The position numbers were made by a program, and so were the translations under genes. Below the pieces are notes generated by a model. The model saw nothing but the letters and a program-made list of their open reading frames with translations. It made no database searches and was not told the origin of the DNA. Below, piece by piece: positions 47,801 to 59,779 of a stretch of 64,000 nt of DNA (position 1 is the stretch's first letter; each line of letters starts with the position of its first letter). The stretch spans positions 5,518,001 to 5,582,000 of the forward strand of contig OU452198.1 of NCBI GenBank assembly GCA_911728435.2, given 5' to 3'. The stretch is from Apoderus coryli. Lineage: Eukaryota; Arthropoda; Insecta; Coleoptera; Attelabidae.

Positions 47801-50742
47801 CGTTACTAAGGGTTCCACACCAGCCTCAAGAAGTCCATTAATTAAGTTGTTATAGTAGTCAACGCCGGCTTGGTTAATTTCGTTTGCAAAACCATTCGGA
47901 AGAATCCTTGGCCTTTAATATATTATCAAGTAGGTAAAATTTCTTTGTTCTAAATATATTTATTGAATTTTAAATGTAATGTACTCGTATTTACCATGAG
48001 ATTGAGAATCTATAAGTTTTAGCACCGATTTCTTTGAGGGCTGCAATATCAGCCTTCCATTTGTGATACGAGTCACAACTCACATCTGCGTTGTTGCCAT
48101 CTTGAATGTACTCGGGATGTTCATGGACAATACGATCCCAAATACTCTCACCTTTACCATCAGCATTCCAACCACCTTCAACTTGAAAGGCGGCAGTGGC
48201 AACACCGAATTTAAAGTCGCTGGGGAAATTTTTTTCATCAGCAGCTTGGCATAGCCTAGAAATATACGAATAGTTTGTGTGATATCCTGTACAAGAGAAG
48301 TTTTATTTCGAATGAGGGTTTTATCTCTAACTTTTTTAACTGCGCCTACCACAGCCTTTGAACCTATAAAGTTATCTATAATAGACGTAGCACAGTATCG
48401 CTGGCACATGTACCTTATGATTTAAGTTCCCCTTATTTCGACGTAACAGAAAAATATACAGGATCGATCGCGTACCAGATAAACAAACCTAATTGCATAT
48501 GTTTTGTCAAAGATTAATGTTGTGTACTTACATTAATCTTTGGTTTTGTTTATGAAACCCCCTGTATACTCATGTTTTCAAACGCTGGGAGGCGTTGAAG
48601 CATTAGCAAAATAGAACGATCGTTATACATCGATGCAAACAAAGTTCCTCATCTTCCAGATTAAATCGAAAGCATGCAAAGCTTGTCTGAAATAACCTCA
48701 ATTTGCCTAGACCAATTCAGCTGTGAGTCAATCTCTACACCCAAGAATCTTACACAGGGTCGCTGTACAAGCCGATGAGCGCCATTCCCAACTGTAATGC
48801 TGTAGTCCACCTCCTTAGCCGAGAAGTGTATATGGTTTGTCTTCCGCCCAAATTCATTAGCGGCACAATAACTTAGATCCCTAACATTATTTGCAGATAT
48901 TATGCCTGAGGTATCGTCTGGAACAAGCGGAGTTTGTGAATGTGGATATGTCGGAAATGAGCAATATGAATATTAGGGGTCCCAACGTTACACCGACATC
49001 CAACTCCAGAACTGATGAGTGAAAAGTTTTGCCTCCACTGTTGAGACTCACCTTTTGTTTTCTACATTCCCCTAACACCAAAACTATTTGGATAAGATTG
49101 TTTGATGATGTCTCAAAAGCTCGTGTATAGTCAATAAGTAAACCCGAAACTTTAGCCTTTATTCCAAGCTCTCCGGTAACACGCCACCAACGAAGTGAAT
49201 CATGGCATCCTGGGTAATACGCATAACTCGTTATTGTGAATGAGTTATAGAAACAAATTTTTCCAATGGCACATTAACAGATCGTTATTTACACTATTTA
49301 AGAAATGAATTGATTCCCAATGTATGTTGTATAACCCAAATGCACATAGCACTAACATTACTGAAAATTCAATTTGATTTGAACAAGATGGTGCGCCTCC
49401 ACACTTTACTAAGTATAGAAATTGTAGACAAGAAAAATATTCGAGTTATCTAAATACATGTCTGAACTGTGTTGCAGATTTTTTAAAAGTTCAAATGGTA
49501 CCAATTAAAGTCTTCTCCCAACCCCTCCTAATTATGTTTTAAACATAAATACGACGTATTCTTATAACAGAAATTCCTCAAAGTTGTAGTAGGTACTCTC
49601 TTGTTATTCATTGTTAAAAAATAAAAAGTCATATTTTTTTTTTGAAAGGGTCCGTACGACTTAAGTCCCCGGTTTCACTGCAGCCTCATGGGCTTATTGT
49701 GAAAAATCCCCGTATATTATGCCACCCAATCCAGCAACCCTGTACCCTCCACTAACTTGTGGAGTTCAGTTATGTGTTGGGTGTCAATATCTGCTGGCGC
49801 AATCAGCGAATGCCCAAAAATAGCGTGTCGTCTTCGTTGTAGAACTACACACTCACATATTACATGGTAAGCTGTTTCAACTGCCGCATTACACAATCTG
49901 CATTGCAGGTCCCCATTGTACAGCCCCATCTTATTTAGGTGGTCTCTCAGAGCGCAACGCCCAGTAAGGAGTCCCATAGTTATTCGCATCTGACTCCTGC
50001 TTGTGCTGCAGATTTTTTAAAAGTTCAAATGGTACCAATTAAAGTCTTCTCCCAACCCCTCCTAATTATGTTTCAAACGTAAATACGACGTATTCTTGTA
50101 ACAGAAATTCCTCAAAGTTGTAGTAGGTACTCTCTTGTTATTCATTGTTAAAAAATAAAGTCATCTTTACGGCCAGATGAACTCCGGCGTAAAACTAAGA
50201 GACAGGAAAACCACTCGAAATATTATCTATCTCACTCAACCTCAATCGCCACTTTCTTGAAGACAGTTGGTGTCTTGATTGGTTCTGATGTATACCGGTT
50301 GTTCTGCAGCATGCACAAGAGTATTATTAAACCAGTTGTACTTTCTATTGTATGAGATTAAATAGTTTGAACTAAAATAAATAATAAAAATGCCTAATTT
50401 TTAATTAAAAATGAATGAACAATAATTTGAATTAAAGATATGGAAAACTAGAGTATTTATTATAACAAAAACATCAGCTATGTTGTATTGTTGCATGCCC
50501 CGACACACGGCTTCTCTCTGTAAACGCCACACAAAGATTTCCGACCACAGTGGGTGTACTGTCCCGTTATTTTTACGCTGGCAAGAGTGACCTTTTGACC
50601 TGATGAATAACGCCTTCAGGTTTTTCGCATTCGTTTTGCAACACATTGTATAAAATCAACAAATAATATATTCTTGTATAAATTAATGTATGACTTACCA
50701 AACTGAAGAAACTGTGATAATTAGCGAAACCGCCAATCTCAT
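44847..50742 (-). CDS. Secreted glycoside hydrolase family 1 beta-glucosidase, 479 aa
   Basis: Ten exons in phase: 50699-50742, 47995-48255, 47741-47912, 47428-47665, 45865-45959, 45625-45784, 45453-45565, 45267-45395, 45029-45135 and 44847-44967 (1440 nt). Exon 1 encodes [17 protein letters not shown], a signal peptide. The GH1 barrel motifs follow: [39 protein letters not shown], the acid/base Glu of TFNEP (about residue 187), the nucleophile Glu of VTENG (about residue 384), and [11 protein letters not shown]. Both catalytic Glu are present and the length is normal, so it should be active on beta-glucosides, either as a gut digestive enzyme or a myrosinase-type enzyme; sequence alone cannot tell. 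The intron at 45960-47427 holds a LINE piece and a perfect hairpin; intron 1 holds two LINE pieces. Confidence 0.95.
46066..46204. repeat. Perfect 66-bp inverted repeat (hairpin) with 7-base loop
   Basis: 46066-46131 and 46139-46204 are exact reverse complements by base-by-base check; the loop is CACCTCC. Read on the minus strand an arm encodes [20 protein letters not shown], the C-terminal end of a LINE-C/G-type reverse transcriptase, and it adjoins such a LINE fragment. The hairpin therefore looks like an inverted duplication of a LINE tail. Confidence 0.97.
46205..46800 (-). mobile_element. LINE C-terminal fragment in the GH1 intron
   Basis: Minus-strand translation shows [18 protein letters not shown] at 46688, then [16 protein letters not shown] near 46340 and [19 protein letters not shown] near 46290, in broken frames. 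Same broad family as LINE-C, D, E and G. Reaches the hairpin at its 3' side. Confidence 0.7.
48461..48575. repeat. Small inverted-repeat element with TATACAGG ends
   Basis: TATACAGGATCGATCG on the left, AAACCCCCTGTATAC on the right, and an internal AAAGATTAATGTTGTG / CATTAATCTTTGG hairpin. About 110 bp. Probable MITE in GH1 intron 1. Confidence 0.45.
48600..49260 (-). mobile_element. LINE-B family fragment, degraded
   Basis: Minus-strand pieces match LINE-B ORF2: RAFETSSNN and SGLLIDYT near 49130, [17 protein letters not shown] at about 49060, [18 protein letters not shown] at about 48990, then [12 protein letters not shown] and [14 protein letters not shown] at about 48780-48700. Internally deleted and stopped. 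Confidence 0.8.
49469..50163. repeat. About 160-bp direct repeats flanking an R1/Jockey-like fragment
   Basis: 49469-49631 and 50002-50163 share GCAGATTTTTTAAAAGTTC, CTTCTCCCAACCCCTCC and GTAGTAGGTACTCTCTTG with only a few differences. They sit immediately on each side of the retroelement fragment. Confidence 0.85.
49632..50001 (-). mobile_element. R1/Jockey-like LINE fragment with RNase H-side C-terminus and poly(A)
   Basis: The minus-strand frame 49989-49717 reads [39 protein letters not shown]: the C-x2-C-x(n)-H-x4-C finger that ends R1/Jockey-type ORF2 proteins. A 3' UTR and an A-run tail (T run at 49632-49643) follow. Severely 5' truncated. Confidence 0.8.
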
Positions 50743-50991
50743 TTTGATTTAGTTAATAATCTATTACAACAAAGCTTATAAATTATTAACAATAAATAAA
50801 GGATCGATACCTGCCACTCTAGTTTTGGATCTGCCTATTACATAATTCTGATAAAAACTAAATATTACAAATAAAACACTTCAAATATTGATACGCAATC
50901 TTCAAAAACAATTTATTAAATAATCATGAAGTATTAACTTAAATACACTTATTATTAATATTATACCGACTGTTGTATTCATTTTGAATTT

Positions 50992-53900
50992 CTATTCCAT
51001 TAGTATTTCCTCTATAGTTTTATCTCCACCTAAACCGCCTTGTTCACTTTCCAAAAACTGTCTTAATTCTGACTCTAAATCAGGCACGTCTGATGGACCT
51101 CCATTAGGAATGTGTATTTCTGGTGGTGGTGCTTCCGGAGCTGATACACCTAAAGCCTTACGTAAACCAGGGACTGGTGCGATTGTAGCCGGTGGTACAC
51201 GACGGGCTATATCCACTAATCCACTACTGACACTGTCAGCCAATCGGACTTCTTCGGTAGAGGGACCTGGTGCTTGTGTCAGAACTGGAGGTGGAGGCAA
51301 CGATAATCTGTCAAATATGAGGGTAACGTTAATATCTATTAAGATTATATTAAAGACAAAGTTTCGTCGCTGACTCTGGTAGAAAATAATATGGGCTGTA
51401 TTAGCTATTTGTATACCTATGCGTTTGAAAACTGAGAAATATGAGGTACAAATTTCAGAAATCCTAAGCAAAGCTATGTTAAATTACTCTTTTTGATACC
51501 TACCTCTCATGTTGCTTTTTCTGTAATCTATCCAACAATTGACACATATCATTCAATTTGATTTGTAATTCATGTCTTTCCTCTGCAAGTTTAATGTCTT
51601 CTTCCATATCGTCCAAGAATTTCGTATCGATACCAAAATCTAAATCAAAATTACCATAATAAAGTAATAATTTGAGACAAAGATTACATTATTTGCAATC
51701 ATTTTAATGGGTGGTACAGGAAAAATCCCTGGGATTATCGTTCCTAGAATAATGTCTCGGAATGTATGAAATTAAAAACTGGCCTTATTTACTACTTGGA
51801 CAATTTTAAACTATTAAGACAAACGGTTAAGAGTAAGACGAATATAGCATATAATTCGTACCTAGTTCAAATACAAAGCTCCATTCGAAGTGAACCTAAG
51901 CAACTGTGGAAATTCGTGCAGGACAAAAAACGCACATCTCGTATACCGGGTCTTATGTACGATGCTACGGACGCGGAAACATCCAACCCTCAGAGTATTG
52001 TGGATGCCTTCGCTGATTTTTTTAAAAGTGTCTTCGTATCACACGGGACGCATGGTCCTGTTGACGCTAACATGGGCGATGGTCCGCCCTTGTGGACGCC
52101 TTTGAGATGGGGGATGTCCTCGGAGCTCTGAGGAGGCTTAAGCCCAAAATGACTTCAGGTTGTGATGGTGTTCCTGCATTTATCCTGAGGGACTGTGCTG
52201 GTGTCCTGGCTGTACCCATGCTTACTATTTTCAACAAAATAATTACATCGAGTAGGTTTTCTTCCTCCTGGAAACTTGCTCGAATATGCCCGATTCATAA
52301 GGCGGGTCCAATTGATAGAGTCGATATCTATTTTGTCCAACTTCTCAAAGGTCTTCGAATCAATTCTTCACGATAAAATATTTCAGCAAATAAAAAATCG
52401 GATTATGGTGGAACATGGATTTTTTTATAGGCGATCTACTACGACAAATCTAGTTGAATTCCTACAGGCGGCAATTCCTGCTGTTAGTTTGGGCAAACAG
52501 GTCGATGTTGTTTATACGGATTTTTCGAAGGCTTTTGACAAGCTTAACCACAATGTAATAAAAAATAAAATGAACGGGATTGAGTTCCATGCGAGCCTAA
52601 TAACTCTCTTTGACTCATATTTATCAAATAGACGCCAGTTTGTTGAGTATAGTGGCTTTAGATCTCCTGAGTTCGTGGTCACTAGCGAAGTAACCTGGTT
52701 CCATTGATTTTTGCAATTTACATTAACGACATTGTTCACGAGTTCACGAGTCAATGTCTCTTATTCGCGGATGATTTGAAGGTATTTCGGACGATCTCAG
52801 AACCTTCTGATTATGCTCTACAGAGCGATCTAAATGTTTTGGCAGAGTGGTGTGTGGAAAACCATCTACCACTGAATATCAACAAATGCAAATGTTTAAC
52901 AATGTCTAAATGCCGTAGTCCACATGAATTCGATTATCGGATATACGATGATTCCTTAGTTAGATGTGTGCTTACCAGTTGATCTTGGGATCACAGTGGA
53001 TTCTAATCTATCGTTCAGTGATCACATAACGGATATATGTGGCTGTGCTCTGCGTAACTTGGGATTTATACTGAGAGTTACTTCGTGATTTGAGAACATC
53101 GATTGTCTTATCGCCCTTTACTATGCACTAGTTAGAAGCAAGCTCGAATATGCCTCAATTGTATGGTCTCCTATATACCAGACCCATATTCAAAAACTTG
53201 AGAAAATACAACGCAAATTCTTAAAGCATCTTTGTTTTAGAATTGATGGCCACTTTCCCTCACGAGGTATCGAACATAGACAGCTACTCGACAGGTTTAA
53301 TTTCGATTCTCTTGAATTCCGGCGAGTATTCAGTTATCAATTATTTCTATTTAAACTGATCAATTCTCTAATTGACTGTCCCCGACTTCTAAATTTTAAC
53401 GCTCCTCAATACCAATCTCGTAACCCCTATTTATTTCAACCACCCCGATCTCGCCACAATTATGAAGGGAAAACACCACTGCCAAGGGCTTGCACACTGT
53501 GTAACGGTTGGTGTTTAAATAGACATGTAAATTATTTCGGCGGAAGTGTTTCCTCCTTTAAACGTGAACTGGGAGAGTATTTAAGGTCGGTCCATTTGTA
53601 GATGTTTTTCTGTATCACTGCTGGTGATGACGGTTCTAAACTTTCCCGTGTGTGTTAATTTAATTTAAGTTATAATTAATTTTTACCATTGCCATATATT
53701 TTTCATTTTGTATTTTTCTGTTATTTTTGGATAAGTTATGCATAATATGTTTTGTCTTGTAATTGGGCGTAAGCCTGTTAGACATAATAAAGATTATTAT
53801 TATTATTAACGTGTGTACTCCTGAATAATTGGCAACTGGAACCTTTCACCACGCAGTCCGTTCTTAATTTTCGGAACGGTAAAGATTTCGTTGGGACTTG

Positions 53901-56784
53901 GGTCCCGACTGTACGGAGGATGGTCTAATAACTCGACGTTTTATTGCTTTAAAAATGAAATTCCAGTTTTTATAAATGCTAGACTTTTAATGATCATTAG
54001 CAACATGTATATAAGAGTTGATTTTTAAGCTCAGATCAATTTGCTAACACCAGGATATTTATATAAATAGCTAGAGAATAGGTCTGATGTACACCAAGTT
54101 ATTATACGTACTAGCTAGTGTAAAATTTGTCGTTAAATATGTTCAAGCATAGTTTGAGGAATAGAACGTTCTGATTTGTATGGTTTTTCATTATGAAGCA
54201 CAACAATACTGATTCAGTATTTGTTTTCTAGTTTAATTTGTGTCTTGATGTTTTCCTTTTTTTTTATATTGTCACACCCGGTATATTGTAATAAAAATAT
54301 TGCATCCGGTCGAACTAAGTATTTTTCGCTATTAATAATTTATAAAAGTTCATCACTCTAACTTCGGTATTGTACCTACTAGATAGACAAAATTTGCTGA
54401 TTGACATTTTTCCACAAAAGCGATACGACCGACGCCAGGAATAGACAATTTGATTCGAAAGAGTGGAAAAAGTAAAGTTATAAATATTGGTGTTTCAGGA
54501 AGTTACAAGGAGGAGATTTTGATTTGCACTACTGTGTAGTAAAGTTTGAAGAGAGGGGTTGGAGACTTGGCAGCTCGGAGTATGAAGTCTACCTCGAGTT
54601 GGAGCACATGTCTCCTAAAGCTCCCGCAGGTTCTCTTACCACAAAACCCTCTTTTTTTGGTCTCCTCTCTGACTTCGGCGAAGTAAACTCTGTATTCTAG
54701 AAGCGACAAAAAGCACGAATCTCCCCGTTGAGTAGAGTGTCTTTTAAGCTTTACGGTTTAATGAGCGCGTATACAGAATGAATTTTAAATATAAATTTTA
54801 AATATTCTTTGAAAGTGATGAAATTACCGAAAAGATCAGCTGTGTTGTCAAGATGATTTGAACTAAGTACAGATTTTTAACATATTCTTTTCTTTGTGGA
54901 CCTATTATTATAGTAACGTGTCTGTTATAATTTAATTATTGTGCAACTAAGATTGAATAAAGAAAATAAATTTGATAAAAGTCAAAGGTAAGAGTGTCTC
55001 ACCTTTCAAAGACCGTAAGTCGTCAACATCAACCTTTACCGGCGTATCGCTTGGACGTGCCTCAAGTACACTTCGCACTGCTTCTTCTTCCTCTCTGATA
55101 TTCCTATTGGTTTCCAATACAGATTTTGTTTTCGAATGATCACCACCAGTTAACAGATCTAATAGCGAATCGACTAATCTTGTGGCATAGTCGGAATCAC
55201 GTACAAAGTCTTGTACACTTTCTGCATACTGAACCGACTGATCTCCACCATATGTTCGTAATACCTAACAGGTTTGATAAATTTAAATAAACAGAATTAT
55301 ATTGAGATTTAAGATAATTTCAAACTTATTACCTACCAATTCAGATTCTTCTTTCGTCAAATTTGCGAACGCAGAATCATGTGATGGAGCATAGGATCCA
55401 AAAGCACCATAATACAATGGTTTGATAGGTCGAACTGTGTTACGTCTATCCTCTCTGAATCCTTGTAGCTGACTGGAACCTTCCTGTAATCGCCCAACCA
55501 GTTGCCCCAGTAAAACAGGACGTTTGCGGGTACCGGGAATAACACCATCACCACCTACAAGAATATTTAGATGTGTGGTGCCGTCCTTTTTCTGTTTAAG
55601 GAAACCCATTGAAGGACCGCCACGTCGTTGATGTACTAAAAAAATAATAGGTAATCAGTTTATGATATTCTCTCATTGATTAAAAACTCACCTAATTTAG
55701 CTCGTGCCTCTCTAGCAGCTGATTGTGCATGCGCTAATATCTCTTCAGGAGTTACATCATCCGGTATAGCCTCAAACCGAGTGGAAGGCATACGACGTCT
55801 ATTATCAGGCACTCCGTCAGGATCTTCTTGATCAGATTGTGGGCGTGAGATACGCATTTCTGGTGTGATTTCAAAACCTAAATCATCACTGGTTAGTTCT
55901 GGTACCAATTGAATTACCCAACCAAATTTCTCTGGAACCAGAGCCTTCATACCAGCCTACAAAATAATATCATCAACAGCAGTTCTAGGAAAAATAGGTT
56001 ACATTTGTACCTGTAAGAGTTTTTTACTTGCTTTGTAGTAAACTGTATCAACATGATTATACTTCATTGCATTATTACACATCAATTGGAAATCATTAAT
56101 AAACTCCTAAAAGATATATTAATAATTACGCAAATACAGAAATAGTCATTAAACATTATTAACCTGCAATGTGTTATACAAATTATCTTCAATTTTTTGC
56201 CGCATTGTACTGAAATCCATAGGATTTGTAATGATGGAAGAATATCCCGGGGCAATATTATCAGTTACTGGCCAAGCAAAAAAATTTTGTGGATCCTTCT
56301 TTTCCAATAATCCTAGAAGATGTTCAAGTGCTTTTGATAATGGGGTTCTTTCCTGTAGCTTTTTCACAACACAGGTTCGTTGCTCTCGTTGAGAACCTGG
56401 TGAGCCTAGACATGCATACATTCCCATTTCAGCAGGCTGTGGTTGTTGTGGTGGTTGCTGTTGCTGTAGTTGTTGTTCATCTTCATATTCTTCACGTTTA
56501 CGTTTTTTATCTTTATGATGATGCTTGTGTCTCTTCTCACGGTCCTTCTTCTTTTTCTTCTTTTTAGATTTTTTGTGATGTGCTTTATGCATCAACCAAT
56601 TTGGATCTTCCATGGCTTTTTGTGCTTCTTCGTCAGGCTGTAAATATTCTTCGTTGTGTTCTGGAGTGTCACTAGAACCAACTTTTAATATGAGCTTCAA
56701 ACTGGAAGACTTATCAGCGTCCCGGTCACGTTTGTGTTTTTTATGCTTTTTAGGACAAGAGCTAATGGGACTTGGACTTTCCAT
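50992..56784 (-). CDS. BRD7/BRD9 bromodomain protein, 664 aa
   Basis: Seven exons in phase: 56164-56784, 56011-56106, 55692-55956, 55337-55635, 55003-55264, 51504-51639 and 50992-51307 (1995 nt, TAG stop). Order: acidic/Ser N-terminus, a long Lys/His-rich basic tract (about 70-100, probably nuclear targeting), a Gln/Pro run, then the bromodomain (about 145-240) with WPVTDNIAPGYSSII, NPMDFSTMRQKI and the acetyl-lysine-binding Asn of CNNAMKYN (about 224). A BRD7/9-type middle domain follows (VLLGQLVGRLQEGSSQLQ, YYGAFGSYAPSHDSAFANL) and a Glu/Gln coiled coil in exon 6. In animals the family is a subunit of PBAF or non-canonical BAF chromatin remodelling complexes. The exon 4 donor must be TTG|GTAGGT to hold frame. 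The stop lies about 250 bp upstream of the GH1 start on the same strand. LINE-G is in the intron 51640-55002. Confidence 0.94.
51730..53808 (+). mobile_element. LINE-G: frameshifted non-LTR retrotransposon in the BRD7/9 intron
   Basis: Linker region SIRSEPKQLWKFVQDKKRTS (51766-52090), then in shifting frames PKMTSGCDGVPAFILRD, ISILSNFSKVFESILHDKI, YTDFSKAFDKLNHN, FADDLKVF and the C-terminal tail to YLRSVHL at about 53600. The SGVPQGS block is deleted near 52690. Tail AATAAAGATTATTATTATT at 53788-53808. No endonuclease, at least five frame breaks. Same family as LINE-C. Confidence 0.88.
53809..55002. other. BRD7/9 intron remainder, nothing recognised
   Basis: AT-rich intron. The 68-codon frame at 54503-54709 shows no family feature. 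No repeat structure seen. Confidence 0.45.
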
Positions 56785-57058
56785 TATAAATATACATTAA
56801 TAGGGTCTTATAAAACAACATTAATTGGATGTTAATTTTAAAAAATTAGCATAATCTTATATCTAATAATAAAAACTCAATGTTTATAAAATGTAAAATG
56901 CAAACTAACAAAATCACAGAATCACTCATGCATGAACAAGAATGTCAATATTTTAGTGAATTTTTACTACTCTACTACTCACATCAGTTGAACTGATGTG
57001 AGGATACCAGGCGATATTCTTCACCATCAAATAATAGCAATTTACATTCACCTGCTTA

Positions 57059-57725
57059 AGCGGCAGTTTCACATAGCAGTTGACTGCTACAGCTATTCAA
57101 TTTTGTAGTGGGGAATAAGCAACTGCGATATGATTTACTGCGACGTCCTGTTTGACAAGATAAACATCTATTTGATAAATAGATTTCTTTAAAATGGCGC
57201 GAAATAAAAAAACACTGGTTGGTTGTGCAATACTTTATTTGTTATTGAAGAAAAGGCTAGTCTCAAAACACATAACTCACACAATATGTGTCTCACAACG
57301 AAAAAGAACCTATAGCAAAAAAAGTACTGGTAGTAAGTGGGGATTTTCAAAATTTTACTCGTTTTTTTTTTACTAGGTCTTCAGTTAATGCCATATTTTT
57401 GGCAATTTTTAACAGTGCAGCTTTTCTTTTTATATTATTTTTATAATCCAATGACTTAATGTTCCATAAACATTCATTTTCTTCATACAATTCAAAAGTG
57501 TAAAAATCGGTTTATCTGAAAAGCAGTGCGTTTGATGTTTTTCGCCATGTTGTTTTTATTGAGTATGCGACTGCGATACAAAAAGTAGAAAAATTTCTAG
57601 TCATCGCAGTAGCTGGCACAACACTCAGCTGCGGTCGCAATCGTATGATTCACAGTTAGCAGTATAACCACGCCTACCTAACAGTCGCTGCTATGCCAGT
57701 TAACTGCTAATGTGAAACTGCCGCT
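57059..57725. mobile_element. PIF/Harbinger-type MITE with TTA target duplication
   Basis: Inverted ends AGCGGCAGTTTCACAT(T)AGCAGTT, about 30 bp, flanked by TTA at 57056-57058 and 57726-57728, the PIF/Harbinger signature. Internal frame 57194-57376 begins MARNKKTLVGCAILYLLLK, which could be the 5' remnant of a transposase or companion protein. Motifs CAGT(T)AACTG recur near both ends. 667 bp, non-autonomous. Confidence 0.85.
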
Positions 57726-57728
57726 TTA

Positions 57729-58390
57729 GACTAGGTTTGCTTGTCTAAGCTCACATGTTTTAAATGCACATTCCTTTTAGAATTTTAATTGACATTACAT
57801 TTTTTTTTTCAATTATTGGCATCTTATCATGGAATTCACATCCAGCCAGCGTAAGTATAGACGTACAGTTTAGCGTGGAATCCGAACAACGGTCCTCGAC
57901 TGCCTTCCGCCAGCACCCACGACTATGTATCAATAACTACTTGGCATACGCAAGTCTACCGACTCGGCCGGAAGCAACACTCACCCATCCAATCACTAAC
58001 CACGAGACCAGGTACTTGAATATCATGATCGCATCGCCTGCGCTTGAACATGTCAACATCTCCCGCCCCTTGACATTACAATTCGAATCTCAAAATTCTT
58101 TAGCATTGACAGAGATCCTCTAATCTCTTGTTCATTAATGACAATTTTGACAGGATAACGTTTCTTTTATAACAAAAAGGTAAGTAAACCATGTGGCAGG
58201 ACAACATGTTCACTGCGCACCAAGAATCGGTTTCAAATCTGACAGAATTTATACTGAGGCTTTTAAATCAGAGATATGGAGAAGGGACGCTTCGACGAAT
58301 GCGCATCCAGTTTTCCGACACTTTGCGTGCGCCATTTTCTAGTCACAAACGTCAAAAAATTAAAACATTGTTAAAGTTGGTGTAATTATA
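57729..58390. other. Intergenic, no supported gene
   Basis: Open frames at 57764-58123 and 58191-58385 have no recognisable domain and no splice context; treated as chance or old mobile DNA. Confidence 0.35.
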
Positions 58391-58844
58391 GGGTTATTCT
58401 TTCGTACTGAACTAAGTAAACAACCTGAAAATTGTCAGTTCATTCACGATTGTGCGTATTCTATCGACATCGGTCACTTCTACCAAACTGATTAAAATTC
58501 CTACCCCCTTCCGCTTACTGATTAACCTCTAGGTACCGGTTAGTTCGTTCAGTTAACCTCTAAAAGTATTGGATATTGAGAGATAATAATTGGAATAAGA
58601 TTTCGAATCAACTCAAAAAATTGTAAAAGTTTAAAACATGGATAATAATATCATGGAAGAAATAATTTTCCAGTTTTCAGAGCAGATTTGGTTTGTGACT
58701 TGTGAAAACAAGTTTTCGAGGTTACGTCAAAGACAATCACAAAAAAGATGATCTTTCGGTTTCGCCAAATATTCAGTTCAGTATAATCACATTCAGTTTA
58801 ATCGCATTCACTTGTTCAGATCAATCACAACGAAAGAATAACCC
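58391..58844. mobile_element. MITE family with GGGTTATTCTTTCGT ends, copy 2
   Basis: 454 bp, about 90 percent like 35843-36298 in the same orientation, with small indels. Same 15-bp inverted ends and the same MDNNIMEEIIF short frame. Confidence 0.8.
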
Positions 58845-59779
58845 TTATGTTTCATGTGAGTGCTTTTCACTAAAACAGAGTTTTGCTGCTATTTCGTAAT
58901 TGTGTGGACTTTTTTGGATATTCAGTTTTTTATTAGTGCCGTTAGTGTTTAGTTTATTGCGTAGTTTAAAGAAAAAAGTGTAGGGGTAGTATGGCATTCT
59001 GTGCAGTAATATGAAGACAGTTGTTTGATTATTATTATACATTTTTATAGCATAAGGCATTCTGAAATTGAGGAGGGATTCTCTGTCGAGCTTTTCCCAC
59101 TCATGAATTCCAAACTAACTTTCTTATTACTTATTATAAAAAAAGAATATTACAAATTTCCCTAACTTTACATAGGCAAAGATATAGATCGTGTGTATTC
59201 TAGGTAAGTAGTATTGAAAAGGGTGAATGTTACACAACACACAACGTAGATGGAAGTGGAAAAGAAGATACTTAATTAGTAGTATGTTATACTACAATAG
59301 ATGAAACAAAATCTTATTCTACTACGTTCATTCAATACATAATTAATGTAGTAAAGAATGATGAATATCGCATATTTCCAATATTAAATGTTACCTGAAA
59401 CAACACTAGTTTCCTTTAATACTTCTGTCCTGTATATAATTGTAACAATTATTGATATCTGTGGATTAACCTACAATTTATAAACGGTCCTCGTATCGTA
59501 AAAAGAAATTTGACCATACCCTGTATGCCTAAGCTAGAAGATGGCGGTCCCCGTGATTAGATTTGCGCATGTTGACGCTAATTCTCCCCATTCTGCAGAT
59601 CTCTGTTTTAAATACGTCGCATACATATTTTTGTATTTTTAAAAATGATTCGGTTACAAAATAAAATGCAGAGGTATAATAAATATGTCATATATATTAT
59701 TAATCCCTATAAAGCTTAACTTTGTCTAAACCAAATGTTATTGAACATCCCAAACCTAATACCAATGGTACGTGCAAAT
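58845..59779. other. Intergenic / probable Poc1 3' flank
   Basis: AT-rich. The portion next to 59780 is probably the 3' UTR of the WD40 gene. Nothing else recognised. Confidence 0.4.

Noticed and set aside
50401..50646. 81-codon minus-strand frame in GH1 intron 1
   Set aside because: No recognised family, and the GH1 exon junctions span it cleanly.
57764..58123. 119-codon plus-strand frame with a hydrophobic start
   Set aside because: Looks like a signal peptide at first, but the rest has no domain, and mobile DNA lies on both sides; not enough support.
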